Of a stretch of DNA of 64,000 nt, positions 45,455-54,148 are shown one piece after another. This DNA comes from Ralstonia pickettii (GTDB taxonomy: Bacteria > Pseudomonadota > Gammaproteobacteria > Burkholderiales > Burkholderiaceae). How positions within the stretch are numbered: the first letter of the stretch is position 1; each line of letters opens with the position of its first letter. The notes beneath the pieces were generated by a model, which was not told the origin of the DNA, did not search any database, and saw nothing but the letters and a program-made list of their open reading frames with translations. The stretch lies in NCBI RefSeq assembly GCF_001699815.1, contig NZ_MCGB01000057.1, positions 496,001 through 560,000 on the forward strand. The letters run 5' to 3'. Made by a program: the position numbers and the translations under genes.

Positions 45455-45934
45455 TTCAACGATGGCTCTTGTGTGCGGCTGCGCCCGGAATATCCACATC
45501 ACGTCTGGAGCTACGACTTCGTGCACCACACTACCGAAGACGGCCGCAGCCTGCGGCTGATGACGCTCGTCGACGAGTTCTCGCGCCAGTGCCTGGCCAT
45601 CAAGGTAGGACGACGCTTGAACAGTATGGACGTCATCGAGACACTGGCTGACGCCATGCTGGCACATGGCATCCCCGAGCATGCGCGCTCGGACAACGGT
45701 GCGGAGATGACAGCGAACATCGTGCGTGACTGGCTGGGCCGTTTGGGCGCGAAGACGCTGTTCATCGCACCCGACAGCCCGTGGGAAAATGGCTACTGCG
45801 AGTCCTTCAACGGCAAGCTGCGCGATGAGCTGCTCAACGGCGAACTGTTCTACAGCCTCAAGGAAGCGCAGGTCGTCATTGAACAATGGCGCCAACACTA
45901 CAACACGCAGCGCCCGCATTCGTCGCTTGGATAA
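45455..45934 (+). pseudogene. IS3-family transposase OrfB fragment
   Basis: The plus strand encodes the C-terminal half of an IS3-family DDE transposase: [66 protein letters not shown] and [13 protein letters not shown]. The D, D and E residues are all present, but the N-terminal region is missing and the 3' end is frameshifted (GGATAAAGG in place of the usual codons). It is therefore inactive. Confidence 0.8.
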
Positions 45935-45939
45935 AGGCG

Positions 45940-46158
45940 CTGCCCGAGGTGCTCCGCCGCTTTCCATACCACGCGGAGGCGTCGAGGGAAGGGTCTTTTC
46001 GAAATCCCGATGGTGTGGCGTTCAAACTCCAAAATTTACGGCAGATTGCCGCCGGCAAGGGTTTAGGGAACGTTTCAGAAACGGATCGCGCGGTTTGGTC
46101 CGAGTTTGGGGCGTCGCCCACGGCGGTGAAATCACTGACTGCGTACGTACAGCCCGTC
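45940..46158 (+). pseudogene. remnant of an HNH-nuclease-associated protein
   Basis: A frame with no proper start reads LPEVLRRFPYHAEASREG, FRNPDGVAFKLQNLRQIAAG and KGLGNVSETDRAVWSEFG, which resembles the region upstream of the HNH motif in some HNH endonucleases. No HNH motif follows; it ends near the convergent membrane-protein gene. The family call is tentative. Confidence 0.4.
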
Positions 46159-46172
46159 GCTGCCCAGCCCAA

Positions 46173-46802
46173 TCACTGCGCGGCGTCGCTGCGCCGGATC
46201 ACCGGCAGCCCCCAGGAGTAGTGCAGCGCGAGGGTGCGGATAGCAAAGCAGATTAAGGCGCCAAACCACGGCGTGAGCGTGAGCGTCCAGTCCATGCGCT
46301 GTCCAAGCACCTGGATGGCCGCCCCGACCAGCGCTGCCACGGCGTAGATTTCCTTCTCGAGGATGATCGGCACGCGGTTGAGCACCACGTCCCGTGCCAC
46401 GCCGCCGCCGACGGCCGTCACCATGCCGAGAAGGATGGCCACCTCAATGTTGTGGCCGAACCCCAACGCCTTATGCGCCCCGACGACGGCAAAGAAGCCC
46501 AGCCCGAGCGAATCGAAAAAGATGATCGGCTGTTTGAGGTGGTCAATCATGGGGCGTGCCCAGATCGCAATCGCTGACGCGAGCGCTGAGGTGGCGAGGT
46601 AGCGCCAGTCCGAAATGCCCACCGGCGGCAGTGCACCGATACACAGGTCTCGAATCACGCCGCCGCCGCACGCCGTCAGATAGCTGATCGCAAGAACGCC
46701 AAACAGGTCGAGCCGCTTCTGTTCGGCTGCGAGGGCACCACTGACCGCGAAGGCGAGGGTGCCCAGCAAGTCGACCAGGACAAAGAGGTTGTGCTCCATC
46801 AT
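46173..46802 (-). CDS. trimeric intracellular cation channel (TRIC/UPF0126) family protein
   Basis: A 209-residue, seven-helix membrane protein made of two homologous halves. Signature segments are DLLGTLAFAVSGALAAEQKRLDLFGV, GGGVIRDLCIGALPP and VGGGVARDVVLNRVPIILEKEIYA, with the paired GGG-x-x-RD motifs of bacterial TRIC/YicG proteins. It likely conducts potassium or other monovalent cations, or small solutes. The start (ATG 46802 or 46799) overlaps the stop of the hydrolase gene upstream, so translation is coupled. Confidence 0.85.
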   Translation of the reverse strand: MMEHNLFVLVDLLGTLAFAVSGALAAEQKRLDLFGVLAISYLTACGGGVIRDLCIGALPPVGISDWRYLATSALASAIAIWARPMIDHLKQPIIFFDSLGLGFFAVVGAHKALGFGHNIEVAILLGMVTAVGGGVARDVVLNRVPIILEKEIYAVAALVGAAIQVLGQRMDWTLTLTPWFGALICFAIRTLALHYSWGLPVIRRSDAAQ

Positions 46803-48064
46803 GTTGCCGGAGAAGTGCAAAGCCATGCCGAGGCCGCCGTGAGCATCGCGTGCAGGCCGGTTTCCAGCGTCGGATGAATGACCGGTGCGAACTTGGGTGA
46901 ATGGTTACTCGGTATTTTGTTGACCTGCCTGGCCGCTTCGGCTTGTGCATAGATTTGAGGGTCGGTTCCGCCGATGAACCAGAAGACGTAAGGCACATTC
47001 CAGGCACGCCCAAAGATGCTGAAGTCTTCACTGGCCGACGCAGGCTTCGTCTCGTAAGCCTTGTCGCCGAACTGGGCCTTGAAAGCCTCTGCCAGCCGCT
47101 GCGTGGCGGCCGCGTCGTTTTCGGTGAGTGGATACGCGCTGAGGGTCGTGAACTCCGGCGGCCGCTCGGCGTTCGATGCATCGCACTCCGCACAGCAAAT
47201 CCGTTTGATAGAAGCCAGCATGTATTCGCGCACATCTTCGTCGAAGGTGCGCATGTTGAGCTTGATTGTGGCTTCGTCCGGGATGATGTTTTCCTTGGTG
47301 CCGGCCTGCAGCGCTCCAATGGTCAGCACGGCATTGTCCATCGGCGAAATTTCACGAGAGACAATGGTCTGCAAACGCAACGTGGTGGAGGCGGCCATGA
47401 TGACCGGATCAATCGACGTCTGCGGCTGAGAGCCGTGCGAGCCGCGACCGAACAGCCGGATTTTCAGGCTATCGCCCGCTGACAGAATGACGCCGGGCCG
47501 GTAACTGACCGTGCCGCTGGCCCCGACCATGACATGCTGACCCAGGATGATGTCCGGCTTGGGAAAGCGTTCGGTGCCCCAGTCGTCCACCATGCTGGCG
47601 GCGCCGCGCCCTACCTCTTCGCCCGGTTGGAACACCACCATGACCGTACCCCGCCAGGCGTCGCGGTGCTCTGCGAGAACGCGCGCAGCACCGATCAGCC
47701 AGGTCACATGCATGTCATGTCCGCATGAATGGGCAACATCGACTTCAACGCCCTCCTCATCCTTGGCCTTGACGGTGCTCGCGTAAGGCAAGCCGGTATT
47801 TTCCGCCATGGGCAGCGCGTCCATGTCCGCGCGTAGCATCACCGTAGGGCCATCTCCATTGCGCAGCACGCCGACTACGCCCGTGATACCGACATCGCGT
47901 GTGACTTCATAGCCCAGCGCCTCGATATGGTCGGCGGCGATCTTGGCGGTCCGGACTTCCTGCATGGAAAGCTCGGGGTGCTGATGGAGGTCTTTGTAAA
48001 TGGCTTCGAGCTCGGCCAGCAGCGTGTCGCTGCGGCCGTGCAGCGCGTTGACGAGTGCGTTCAT
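46799..48064 (-). CDS. M20-family amidohydrolase (aminoacylase/hippurate hydrolase-like)
   Basis: A 421-residue metallopeptidase-fold enzyme. The metal and catalytic motifs are VMLRADMDALPM, AHSCGHDMH, QPGEEVGRGA and GQHVM, with ASEDFSIFG toward the C-terminus. Such enzymes cleave N-acyl amino acids, hippurate or indole-acetyl conjugates. The dimerisation domain sits around residues 190-310. There is no signal peptide. The C-terminal tail (HAMLTAASAWLCTSPAT) is normal length. It is co-directional and coupled with the channel gene. Confidence 0.85.
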   Translation of the reverse strand: MNALVNALHGRSDTLLAELEAIYKDLHQHPELSMQEVRTAKIAADHIEALGYEVTRDVGITGVVGVLRNGDGPTVMLRADMDALPMAENTGLPYASTVKAKDEEGVEVDVAHSCGHDMHVTWLIGAARVLAEHRDAWRGTVMVVFQPGEEVGRGAASMVDDWGTERFPKPDIILGQHVMVGASGTVSYRPGVILSAGDSLKIRLFGRGSHGSQPQTSIDPVIMAASTTLRLQTIVSREISPMDNAVLTIGALQAGTKENIIPDEATIKLNMRTFDEDVREYMLASIKRICCAECDASNAERPPEFTTLSAYPLTENDAAATQRLAEAFKAQFGDKAYETKPASASEDFSIFGRAWNVPYVFWFIGGTDPQIYAQAEAARQVNKIPSNHSPKFAPVIHPTLETGLHAMLTAASAWLCTSPAT

Positions 48065-48244
48065 AAAAACTCCCGGGATGCCTTGTGCTTCGCATACACA
48101 TTCAGTTGCCGCCCTGAAGACTCCATGGGGACGCCCTCTTCAGCGCGGACCCCACAAGGGCTATTCCGCAGCGCACCGGGTCAGGATGACCCTGACCGCG
48201 CCAGCAACATGAGGCTCAGTACGCCGACGAGACAATTAAAGAGC

Positions 48245-48410
48245 ATGGAGTAAAAAGGTGCCACTTTGCCGTTCGATGGCACGCACCGACTGCGCCCAGT
48301 TCCCCACCTGCGTCTCTATCTTGATGACCTCTGCGCCCATGTCGGCAGGTAGCATGACGCAAGCTTGGTCTGCCAGCACGCACGAGCAGTCTCGCACCGC
48401 CACGCCTTGG
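48245..48410 (-). pseudogene. class III CoA-transferase N-terminal remnant
   Basis: The minus strand encodes VLADQACVMLPADMGAEVIK and IETQVGNWAQSVR, matching the conserved N-terminal segment of CaiB/BaiF CoA-transferases (usual form ADMGAEVIKVE). It has no downstream domain and overlaps an unrelated plus-strand fragment boundary. Confidence 0.55.
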
Positions 48411-48458
48411 AGGCAGTTGTCGATCGTATACCCGGAGCAGGTACACAGCAGAAACTGC

Positions 48459-48923
48459 GTGGTCGCCGAGCAGGACGCCAGGAAGTCCGCCGAGGAGCGG
48501 CTCAAGAAGAAGATTGAGGCACAGCAGGTTGCCACGACAGCCGAGCTCAGCAAGACCGTCCTGCTCACCTTCATGGGACAGCGCTACATTCCGAGCGATG
48601 TTATGGCAAGACAGATTGACGATCAATTTTCCGTCGAAATCGGCGTCAGGAATTCTGGTCCCAAAGCGATCAAGGGCATCAAGGTGCAGCTCGTCTTCAA
48701 GAATACCTTCGGGGAGGCCATCTCCAAGATGCATCTGAATATCGAGCAGGCGATCCCGCCCGGCGGTGAATACGTCTGGAAGGGGAGCAGAAAGATCAAC
48801 GAGTTCATCGATGAAGATCGCCACTTGATGCACTTGAAGGACGGCCAGTTCTCGGCAGAGATGCAGCCAACGATGGTCGTGTATGCGGACGGCTCCACCA
48901 TTGGCAACCCCGACGCAACTTGA
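48459..48923 (+). pseudogene. hypothetical protein, N-terminally truncated
   Basis: The frame from about 48459 (VVAEQDARKSAEERLKKK) reads as a genuine C-terminal domain: TVLLTFMGQRYIPSDV, VEIGVRNSGPKAIKGIKVQL, FKNTFGEAISKM and IPPGGEYVWKG. It looks like an immunoglobulin-like fold such as those in small lipoproteins. The N-terminus has been replaced by sequence antiparallel to the CoA-transferase fragment, so the true start is lost. Its family is not recognised. Confidence 0.5.
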
Positions 48924-48951
48924 CTGGATGTTTCGCCCCTTCTGAGCGTTA
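48920..48951. repeat. 32-bp dispersed repeat, copy 1
   Basis: Begins TTGACTGGATGTTTCGCCCC. An identical copy except for one base lies at 51688-51719. Both sit at edges of degraded sequence. Confidence 0.65.
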
Positions 48952-49431
48952 GCCTCTTGGCGCCAAATCGCTTTTCCCGCGACAGGTCTATTGCAGGAGT
49001 GAAGCCCATTTGCGGTTTCAAAACGCGCCGCTGTGTCATAGCAATGGCTGACGCCTGCCACGCAGCCCGCTCCACCTGATGGCAGGTTAGATGCTGCGTT
49101 TTTTTGCTTTTTTTTCGGTTCATCGCCGAATTCCGCGGAGGGCTTGTGGTCCGGCGGCAGAATTCGGCCAGGAACTGTCGTTCAAGCGATGCAACAATTT
49201 GCCGCACAGGCCGGCCAAAAGATTGCCTTGGCAAATACAGCCCTGAAGGGCGCGTGTGAACGCCCGCTTCAAGTTGAAGCGGATCATCGATACGCATGCG
49301 GCAAACCGATTGGCAACGTCGTCTTGACGTAGATCTGGATACTGATGCTCTTTTTGCGGTGTAATACTGCGCATCCGCACATGCTGGACATTGTCCGCAC
49401 CAGGACCGCCCGGCAGCTTCACTAGCCCATC
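48952..49431. other. intergenic, no gene seen
   Basis: About 480 bp with no credible gene. The minus-strand frames here look like decayed repeated intergenic DNA. An A/T-rich tract (T-runs near 49100-49115) stands out from the GC-rich surroundings. Confidence 0.4.
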
Positions 49432-49818
49432 ATGCATTTCGCTCGCACCCGCAAAAGACTGACCGCCTGGCTTGGCCTGGTGGCGATGGTGCTTGTGCTT
49501 TTTGTGCCGATGGTGAGCCAGGCGCTGGAATTGCACGAGCTGCGGGCGTTCGAGCAGGCCGCGCCGCTTTGCGAGGCCAAACAGTCTGCCTCCGCCAATA
49601 CCGATCTACCCGCTGGGCACGACATGCCGGCCGGCCACCATGCGGCATGCGGCTACTGCGATCTGCTGGCAGAACACGTGCTGGTGCCGACTATCATCCC
49701 AGCGATGGCGGCACCGGCGCCAATCCATGCAACGGCATGGTCCCCGGAGCCCGGGCGCCTGGCCGTGCACCAAGCGCGCGAGGCCGGACGGCCGCGCGAT
49801 TCACCCCTCCTCTTCTGA
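49432..49818 (+). CDS. DUF2946-like small membrane protein
   Basis: A 128-residue protein with an N-terminal hydrophobic segment (LTAWLGLVAMVLVLFVPMVSQAL) and a Cys/His-containing region HHAACGYCDLLAEHV, as in DUF2946 proteins that lie next to copper and TonB-type genes. It may bind copper. It begins a co-directional set with an outer-membrane protein and a Tat-exported thioredoxin-like protein. The ribosome site is weak. Confidence 0.65.
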   Translation: MHFARTRKRLTAWLGLVAMVLVLFVPMVSQALELHELRAFEQAAPLCEAKQSASANTDLPAGHDMPAGHHAACGYCDLLAEHVLVPTIIPAMAAPAPIHATAWSPEPGRLAVHQAREAGRPRDSPLLF

Positions 49819-49947
49819 CCACGTCAACCCGGGCAGCGATTGCGCAACGCACTCGCACCCGGCCAGGGCCGTTTTCAGACAAGACGCCGTGCGACGCACC
49901 GACCACTGGTCAGGGCGCGCACGTACATATCAGAGCGAGGAATCTCC

Positions 49948-51009
49948 ATGGCAACACCATCCAACATGATCCGACGCGCAGCACTGCTCGCCTGCGCCGT
50001 CGGCGTGTTTGCACCTATCGCGGCGCATGCCTGCGCCACCTGTGGCTGTTCACTCAGCACCGACGCCGCGATGGGCTACTCGGCCATCCCGGGTTGGCGT
50101 ATCGGCTTCGAATACACCTATCTTCCTCAGAACCAGTTGCGCAACGGCACTCACGCGGTCACGCCAGCGCAGGCTGCCGCCATCAACGATGCCGGCGGCA
50201 ACCAGGAAGTCGAGCGCCAGACCATCAATCGCTACATCAACCTCGGCATCAATTACAGCCCGAACAGTAGCTGGAACTTCGGCGCGATCGTGCCGTACGT
50301 GGACCGCAGCCACACGACGTACGGCGCGGCCACGTCCGACCAGCTCACCCCGGGCAATGTCAGCGGTGGCACCGCTAGCGGCCTGGGTGACATCAAGCTG
50401 ATCGCCAGCTACCAGGGCTTCCTGCCCACGCACAATCTGGGCGTGCAACTGGGCGTCAAGCTGCCGACCGGCCGCTACGGCGGGCAGAACGTATTGACCG
50501 GCAATACAGTCGGGCGCAATCCGGTGTTCTTCAACAGCGGCCCGAGCGCGACGGGCGGGCAAGCTCTGGATACCAGCCTGCAGCCCGGTACAGGTAGCAC
50601 CGACGTGATCCTGGGTGCCTACTACTACCAGCCCGTCAGCCAGGATTTCGATGCGTTCATCAACGGCCAATTCCAGGCCGCCGTGCACCAACGGCTGAAT
50701 GAGGCTGGCGCGGACTTCCGCCCCGGCAACCTCGCCACCATGAGCTTTGGCGTGCGCTACGAGGCCAATCCGCACGTCGTGCCGCAGTTGCAGTTCAACG
50801 TAACGCGCAAGAACGCCGACAAGGGCGCACTGGCGGATACCACCAACACCGCAGGCACGGTGATCTACCTGTCGCCGGGCGTGACGGTGAGCGTGGCGCA
50901 CAACGTGCAGATCTACGCATTCCTGCAGAGGGCGCTGTACAGCAACCTGCAGGGTTACCAGCTCTTCCCGCGCTGGTCGGGCACCGTTGGAGCCAGCTAT
51001 GCGTTCTGA
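49948..51009 (+). CDS. outer-membrane beta-barrel 'transporter' family protein
   Basis: A 353-residue barrel protein. A signal peptide (ending AAHA) is followed by the unusual CATCGCSLSTDAAMGYS at the mature N-terminus, a Cys-x2-Cys-x-Cys site that could bind metal or haem-like cofactors. Barrel repeats follow (WRIGFEYTYLPQNQLRN, NLGINYSPNSSWNFGAIVPYVDRSH, LGVQLGVKLPTGRYGGQN) and the last residue is Phe (VGASYAF). ATG 49948 has GCGAGGA upstream. The stop overlaps the thioredoxin-like start. Ligand unknown; copper is a guess from context. Confidence 0.75.
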   Translation: MATPSNMIRRAALLACAVGVFAPIAAHACATCGCSLSTDAAMGYSAIPGWRIGFEYTYLPQNQLRNGTHAVTPAQAAAINDAGGNQEVERQTINRYINLGINYSPNSSWNFGAIVPYVDRSHTTYGAATSDQLTPGNVSGGTASGLGDIKLIASYQGFLPTHNLGVQLGVKLPTGRYGGQNVLTGNTVGRNPVFFNSGPSATGGQALDTSLQPGTGSTDVILGAYYYQPVSQDFDAFINGQFQAAVHQRLNEAGADFRPGNLATMSFGVRYEANPHVVPQLQFNVTRKNADKGALADTTNTAGTVIYLSPGVTVSVAHNVQIYAFLQRALYSNLQGYQLFPRWSGTVGASYAF

Positions 51010-51556
51010 TACGGAGTGCCGTTCGCCGCGCGCATGGTCGCGACGTACGTGGCTGCAAGCGGCCAGCACGGTGGCGCTGGGCACCGGGCTGGGTAGCCCA
51101 TCTCACGATGCACATGCCGCGAGCCTTGAAGTCGGGCGGCCGGCGCCTGCCCTGGTGCTGCACACGATTGATGGCCGCAACATCTCTACCGAAGACCTGC
51201 ACGGTCATGTCGTGATCCTGAGCTTCTGGGCGACATGGTGTGGGCCGTGCCATCAAGAGCTACCGTTGCTCTCCGATTACGCGGCGAAACACGCGCATCG
51301 GGGTCTACGCGTCCTCGGCTTCAGTCTGGACGAGCCAGCCTCGTTGTCAGCGGTGCGGGAAATGGCGGCGGCATGGAGCTTTCCCGTGGGGCTGCTTGGT
51401 AGCGCCTATGCGGGTGGCTACGGCCGCATCTGGCGAATTCCGGTCAACTTCACGATCGACCGCAACGGCCTGCTGGCCGACAACGGCTGGGACTCGCGTG
51501 AACCCGCGTGGACGGCCGAACGGCTTGATCGCATCGTCACACCGTTGTTGCGTTGA
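50999..51556 (+). CDS. TlpA-like thioredoxin-fold protein with Tat signal
   Basis: A 185-residue periplasmic thiol-disulfide protein. The N-terminus contains a twin-arginine motif (SRRTWLQAASTVALG), so it is probably Tat-exported. The active site is WCGPC in FWATWCGPCHQELPLL, and the cis-Pro region is RIPVNFTIDRNG. It starts inside the stop of the outer-membrane gene. Together with the DUF2946 protein and the Cys-tipped barrel it may form a metal-handling or maturation unit. Confidence 0.85.
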   Translation: MRSDTECRSPRAWSRRTWLQAASTVALGTGLGSPSHDAHAASLEVGRPAPALVLHTIDGRNISTEDLHGHVVILSFWATWCGPCHQELPLLSDYAAKHAHRGLRVLGFSLDEPASLSAVREMAAAWSFPVGLLGSAYAGGYGRIWRIPVNFTIDRNGLLADNGWDSREPAWTAERLDRIVTPLLR

Positions 51557-51768
51557 AGGGCCGATCGTGGCGGCGTTGCGCCCATCAAAAAATCCAGCGC
51601 ATGCCGCCTCGCCTGCTATCGGCAGACGCTGCCAGGGAAGGGGCGACTGACCGTTTTGGGTCGGGAAGCGACCGTCGGCTATGCAAATTGACTGGATGTT
51701 TCGCCCCTTCAGAGCGTTACTGGTGTTACCGCCGCGGCTAGCGTGGCGGCCCACACCAGGAGCTCATG
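51557..51768. other. intergenic with dispersed repeat
   Basis: No gene is seen; it contains the second copy of the 32-bp repeat and a ribosome site (CAGGAG) for the broken gene that follows. Confidence 0.45.
51688..51719. repeat. 32-bp dispersed repeat, copy 2
   Basis: One-base variant of the repeat at 48920-48951 (TTGACTGGATGTTTCGCCCC start). Confidence 0.65.
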
Positions 51769-52153
51769 ATGAACAAATCCCCGACCCCGAAAGGCACCCG
51801 GCCGTGCCTCCACGACCAAGTCTGCAACCGGTCCGGAGAAGAGCCGTAAAGGCCTCAAGGCAACTCAGGCCAAGGCCCCCGCCTCCGCCAGTCGCCGCCG
51901 GGCCACCAAGCCCCCTCCCGCTGCGGCTTCAAGTGAAGCCGTGGAGGCTTTCGCCACCAAGCAGGCCCAACCGATTGCCCTGCTCAAACAAGCCTCCGGC
52001 GCCAGCCTGGCTGATCTGATGAGCGCCACCGGATGGCAGGCCCACTCCGTGCGCGGCGTGATCAGCGGTGTGTTGCGCAAGCGCCTGCAACTGCTGGTGA
52101 TCTGCGAAACGGTTGAGGGGAATGATGCGTTCAGTCATCACTCGACGCGTTGA
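51769..52153 (+). pseudogene. DUF3489 protein, frameshifted
   Basis: An ATG with a good ribosome site opens NKSPTPKGTRP but shifts frame within the next ~15 codons. The second frame then carries the DUF3489 core: KQAQPIALLKQASGASLADL and MSATGWQAHSVRGVISGVLR. The end (after LLVICETVEGN) also looks frameshifted. The gene is therefore broken at least once. Confidence 0.65.
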
Positions 52154-52489
52154 ATGCGCTCTTCCAACTGGGGCTTGAGACAGCCCAGCACGCCGCTCAG
52201 CCGTCCGGCCGATTCAGTCTGAAATACGCGTTCAGCAGTGAGGACTTGTGCACCACGCCAAGCAATGTCTGCGGAGCACCGTTGCCTCCCACGGCGGGTA
52301 TACCGAAAGCTGCGGGCGCTTGGCGACGCACCGACAAGCGATCCGAGGTCACCGCTACGTGACTCCCCAACCCTGTAGCCGGCTGAACGCGTTCCTCGCC
52401 GCCGTCATATCGCCACAGAACCGCCTGCGCAGGGGGCGAGCAGAACCCTGTGACACGTAACGACCCGATGCGCCACGCTCAGCGCGCGA
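52154..52489. other. intergenic, no gene seen
   Basis: About 335 bp with short frames only. None is recognisable. Confidence 0.45.
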
Positions 52490-53263
52490 TCATTGAAAGT
52501 TGTTTTTCCATTCGCGAAGCGCGGCAAAGACGTGCACATCGCCAAGACTGGCTGACGGCAACCGACTGAGCGACTGCCGCACGCTGGGTTCGCGCGAGCG
52601 AAGGAACGGGTTGATCTGACGCTCGAGCCCAAGGCGGCTCGGTAGCGTCGGCAATCCTTGCGCGCGCAACATCTCGCAATAGGGCACGTGGCGGGCCAGA
52701 GCTTCGTTAGATGGTTCGACCGTCTGCGCGAACCGCAGGTTGGCTAGCGTGTATTCATGCGCGGGACACACTTGCGTCTGCGCGGGCAAGGCCGCGAGCG
52801 TATCGAGAGATGCCAGCATCTGCTCCGGTGTGCCCTCGAACAACCTTCCGCAGCCTCCCGAAAACAGCGTGTCCCCGCAAAACAAGAGCGGTCCATCGGG
52901 GCAGGCAGCACTGAAATAAGCGATGTGGCCGGCGGTATGTCCCGGCACATCGATCACCTCAAACTGCTGCTCCAAGACATCCACCCGATCGCCCTGCCTC
53001 AGCCGGCGCGCAGGCTCGGGAATCGGCTCGCCCGCCGGACCGTAGACAGCAGCGCCGGTTTGCTGGCGCAGCGCCTGCACTCCGCCGACATGGTCGGAGT
53101 GATGGTGCGTCAGAAGTATCCCCTGCAGAACCAGACCGTGCTTCTGCAGATAGTCGAGCACTTGTGCAGACTCCCCAGGATCCACGACCCAAGCGTGTCG
53201 CTCATCATGCAATACCCAAATGTAGTTGTCAGCGAACGCCGGCAACGGTCGAAGTGTCAACAT
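52490..53263 (-). CDS. gloB: hydroxyacylglutathione hydrolase (glyoxalase II)
   Basis: A 257-residue zinc/iron hydrolase that cleaves S-D-lactoylglutathione to D-lactate and glutathione. The metal motif is LTHHHSDHVGG; further ligands are in VPGHTAGHIAYF, FCGDTLFSGGCGRLFEGTPEQM and PAHEYT. The C-terminal FAALREWKNNFQ is the usual end, so it is full length. ATG 53263 (MLTLRPLPAFADNYIW) is the standard N-terminus; the open frame upstream enters the gshA fragment without homology. It pairs with the glyoxalase I gene at 53750. Confidence 0.9.
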   Translation of the reverse strand: MLTLRPLPAFADNYIWVLHDERHAWVVDPGESAQVLDYLQKHGLVLQGILLTHHHSDHVGGVQALRQQTGAAVYGPAGEPIPEPARRLRQGDRVDVLEQQFEVIDVPGHTAGHIAYFSAACPDGPLLFCGDTLFSGGCGRLFEGTPEQMLASLDTLAALPAQTQVCPAHEYTLANLRFAQTVEPSNEALARHVPYCEMLRAQGLPTLPSRLGLERQINPFLRSREPSVRQSLSRLPSASLGDVHVFAALREWKNNFQ

Positions 53264-53276
53264 GGGGAGCCAGCCT

Positions 53277-53690
53277 TCAGACAAATTCCAGCGCCGACGG
53301 CGCCTCGGCTTGCGCGGCGTTGAGTTCATCGCTCGCCGCCAGCGCGGCCAGTTGACCGACGACTCCGTATAGATAGAAGCGGTTGGGCTCTTCATCCGTA
53401 GTGCACAACGAGAGCGAGCGCGATTGCGAGGATCGGTCGACCGGCAGCATGGGCGAAAACACCGCCCCCGGGGCATTCAGATGCTCGTCCACGCCCTTGC
53501 CGGCGTTGGCCCGATAAAAACCGCCCACGACGTGCTGCCCGATCATGTAGACAACAGGTTCGGCCACGGCGCCGTGCAATCGCTCCCTCGTCGGCACCCC
53601 TTCCTGGATGATGACGCGGCTAAGCGGCTGACTATCCTTGGTAACAGCCGAAAGCGGGCCCGAGAGCGCGGTGAAGAGATGAGGAATCAT
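53277..53690 (-). pseudogene. glutamate-cysteine ligase C-terminal fragment
   Basis: The minus strand encodes SRVIIQEGVPTRERLHGAVA, EPVVYMIGQHVVGGFYRANA, DEHLNAPGAVFSPML and NRFYLYGVVGQLAALAASDE. These match the C-terminal third of the beta-proteobacterial GshA family. The N-terminal ~280 residues, including most of the ATP-grasp core, are missing, so this is a remnant. A working gshA would have to be elsewhere in the genome. It lies between the two glyoxalase genes. Confidence 0.75.
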
Positions 53691-53749
53691 GGCGCGTTGC
53701 TTCCGAGATCAGATCAGGCACGCTGAGCCATGCCCGCGCGATGGCACGC

Positions 53750-54145
53750 TCAGCGATAGTGACCGAGGCGCTCAAGCACCTCGATCTTGTAGCCGTCCGG
53801 ATCCTGGATGAAGAAGAAGCGGGCTAGCAACGCATCGTTTGCCTTGAATTCCTTGACCGCCAGCGGCTCGTAGCCCGCCCTGAGCAATTCGGCATGCTTG
53901 GTGGCCACATCGTCGACAACCACGGCCACATGGCCATAGCCGTCGCCGTGGGTGTAGGGCTCCTGGCGGCCCTTGTTCAAAGTCAGTTCCAGTTCAACAT
54001 CGTTCTCTGCATTGCGCAGGTAGACGAGCCCGAAGTCCGGAAAATCGAGCGTATGCGAGGGCGTGAGGTCCAGTACCTCGCGGTAAAACTTCAGCGACGC
54101 GTCCAGGTCGCGCACGCGGATCATCGTATGGATGAGCTTGGCCAT
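53750..54145 (-). CDS. gloA: lactoylglutathione lyase (glyoxalase I, VOC family)
   Basis: A 131-residue vicinal-oxygen-chelate enzyme that converts the methylglyoxal-glutathione hemithioacetal to lactoylglutathione. Typical segments are HTMIRVRDLDASLKFYREVLDL, ELTLNKGRQEPYTHGDGYGHVAV and FFIQDPDGYKIEVLE, containing the His and Glu metal ligands. It is shorter than the usual 135 residues by a few amino acids only. It lies four bases from the ribbon-helix-helix gene stop upstream, probably in one operon. Confidence 0.9.
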   Translation of the reverse strand: MAKLIHTMIRVRDLDASLKFYREVLDLTPSHTLDFPDFGLVYLRNAENDVELELTLNKGRQEPYTHGDGYGHVAVVVDDVATKHAELLRAGYEPLAVKEFKANDALLARFFFIQDPDGYKIEVLERLGHYR

Positions 54146-54148
54146 GTT

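Noticed and set aside
49062-49431. Minus-strand frames (up to 224 codons) before the DUF2946 gene.
   Set aside because: They cross into the antisense of the hypothetical fragment, lack ribosome sites and match no family; probably decayed repeat DNA.
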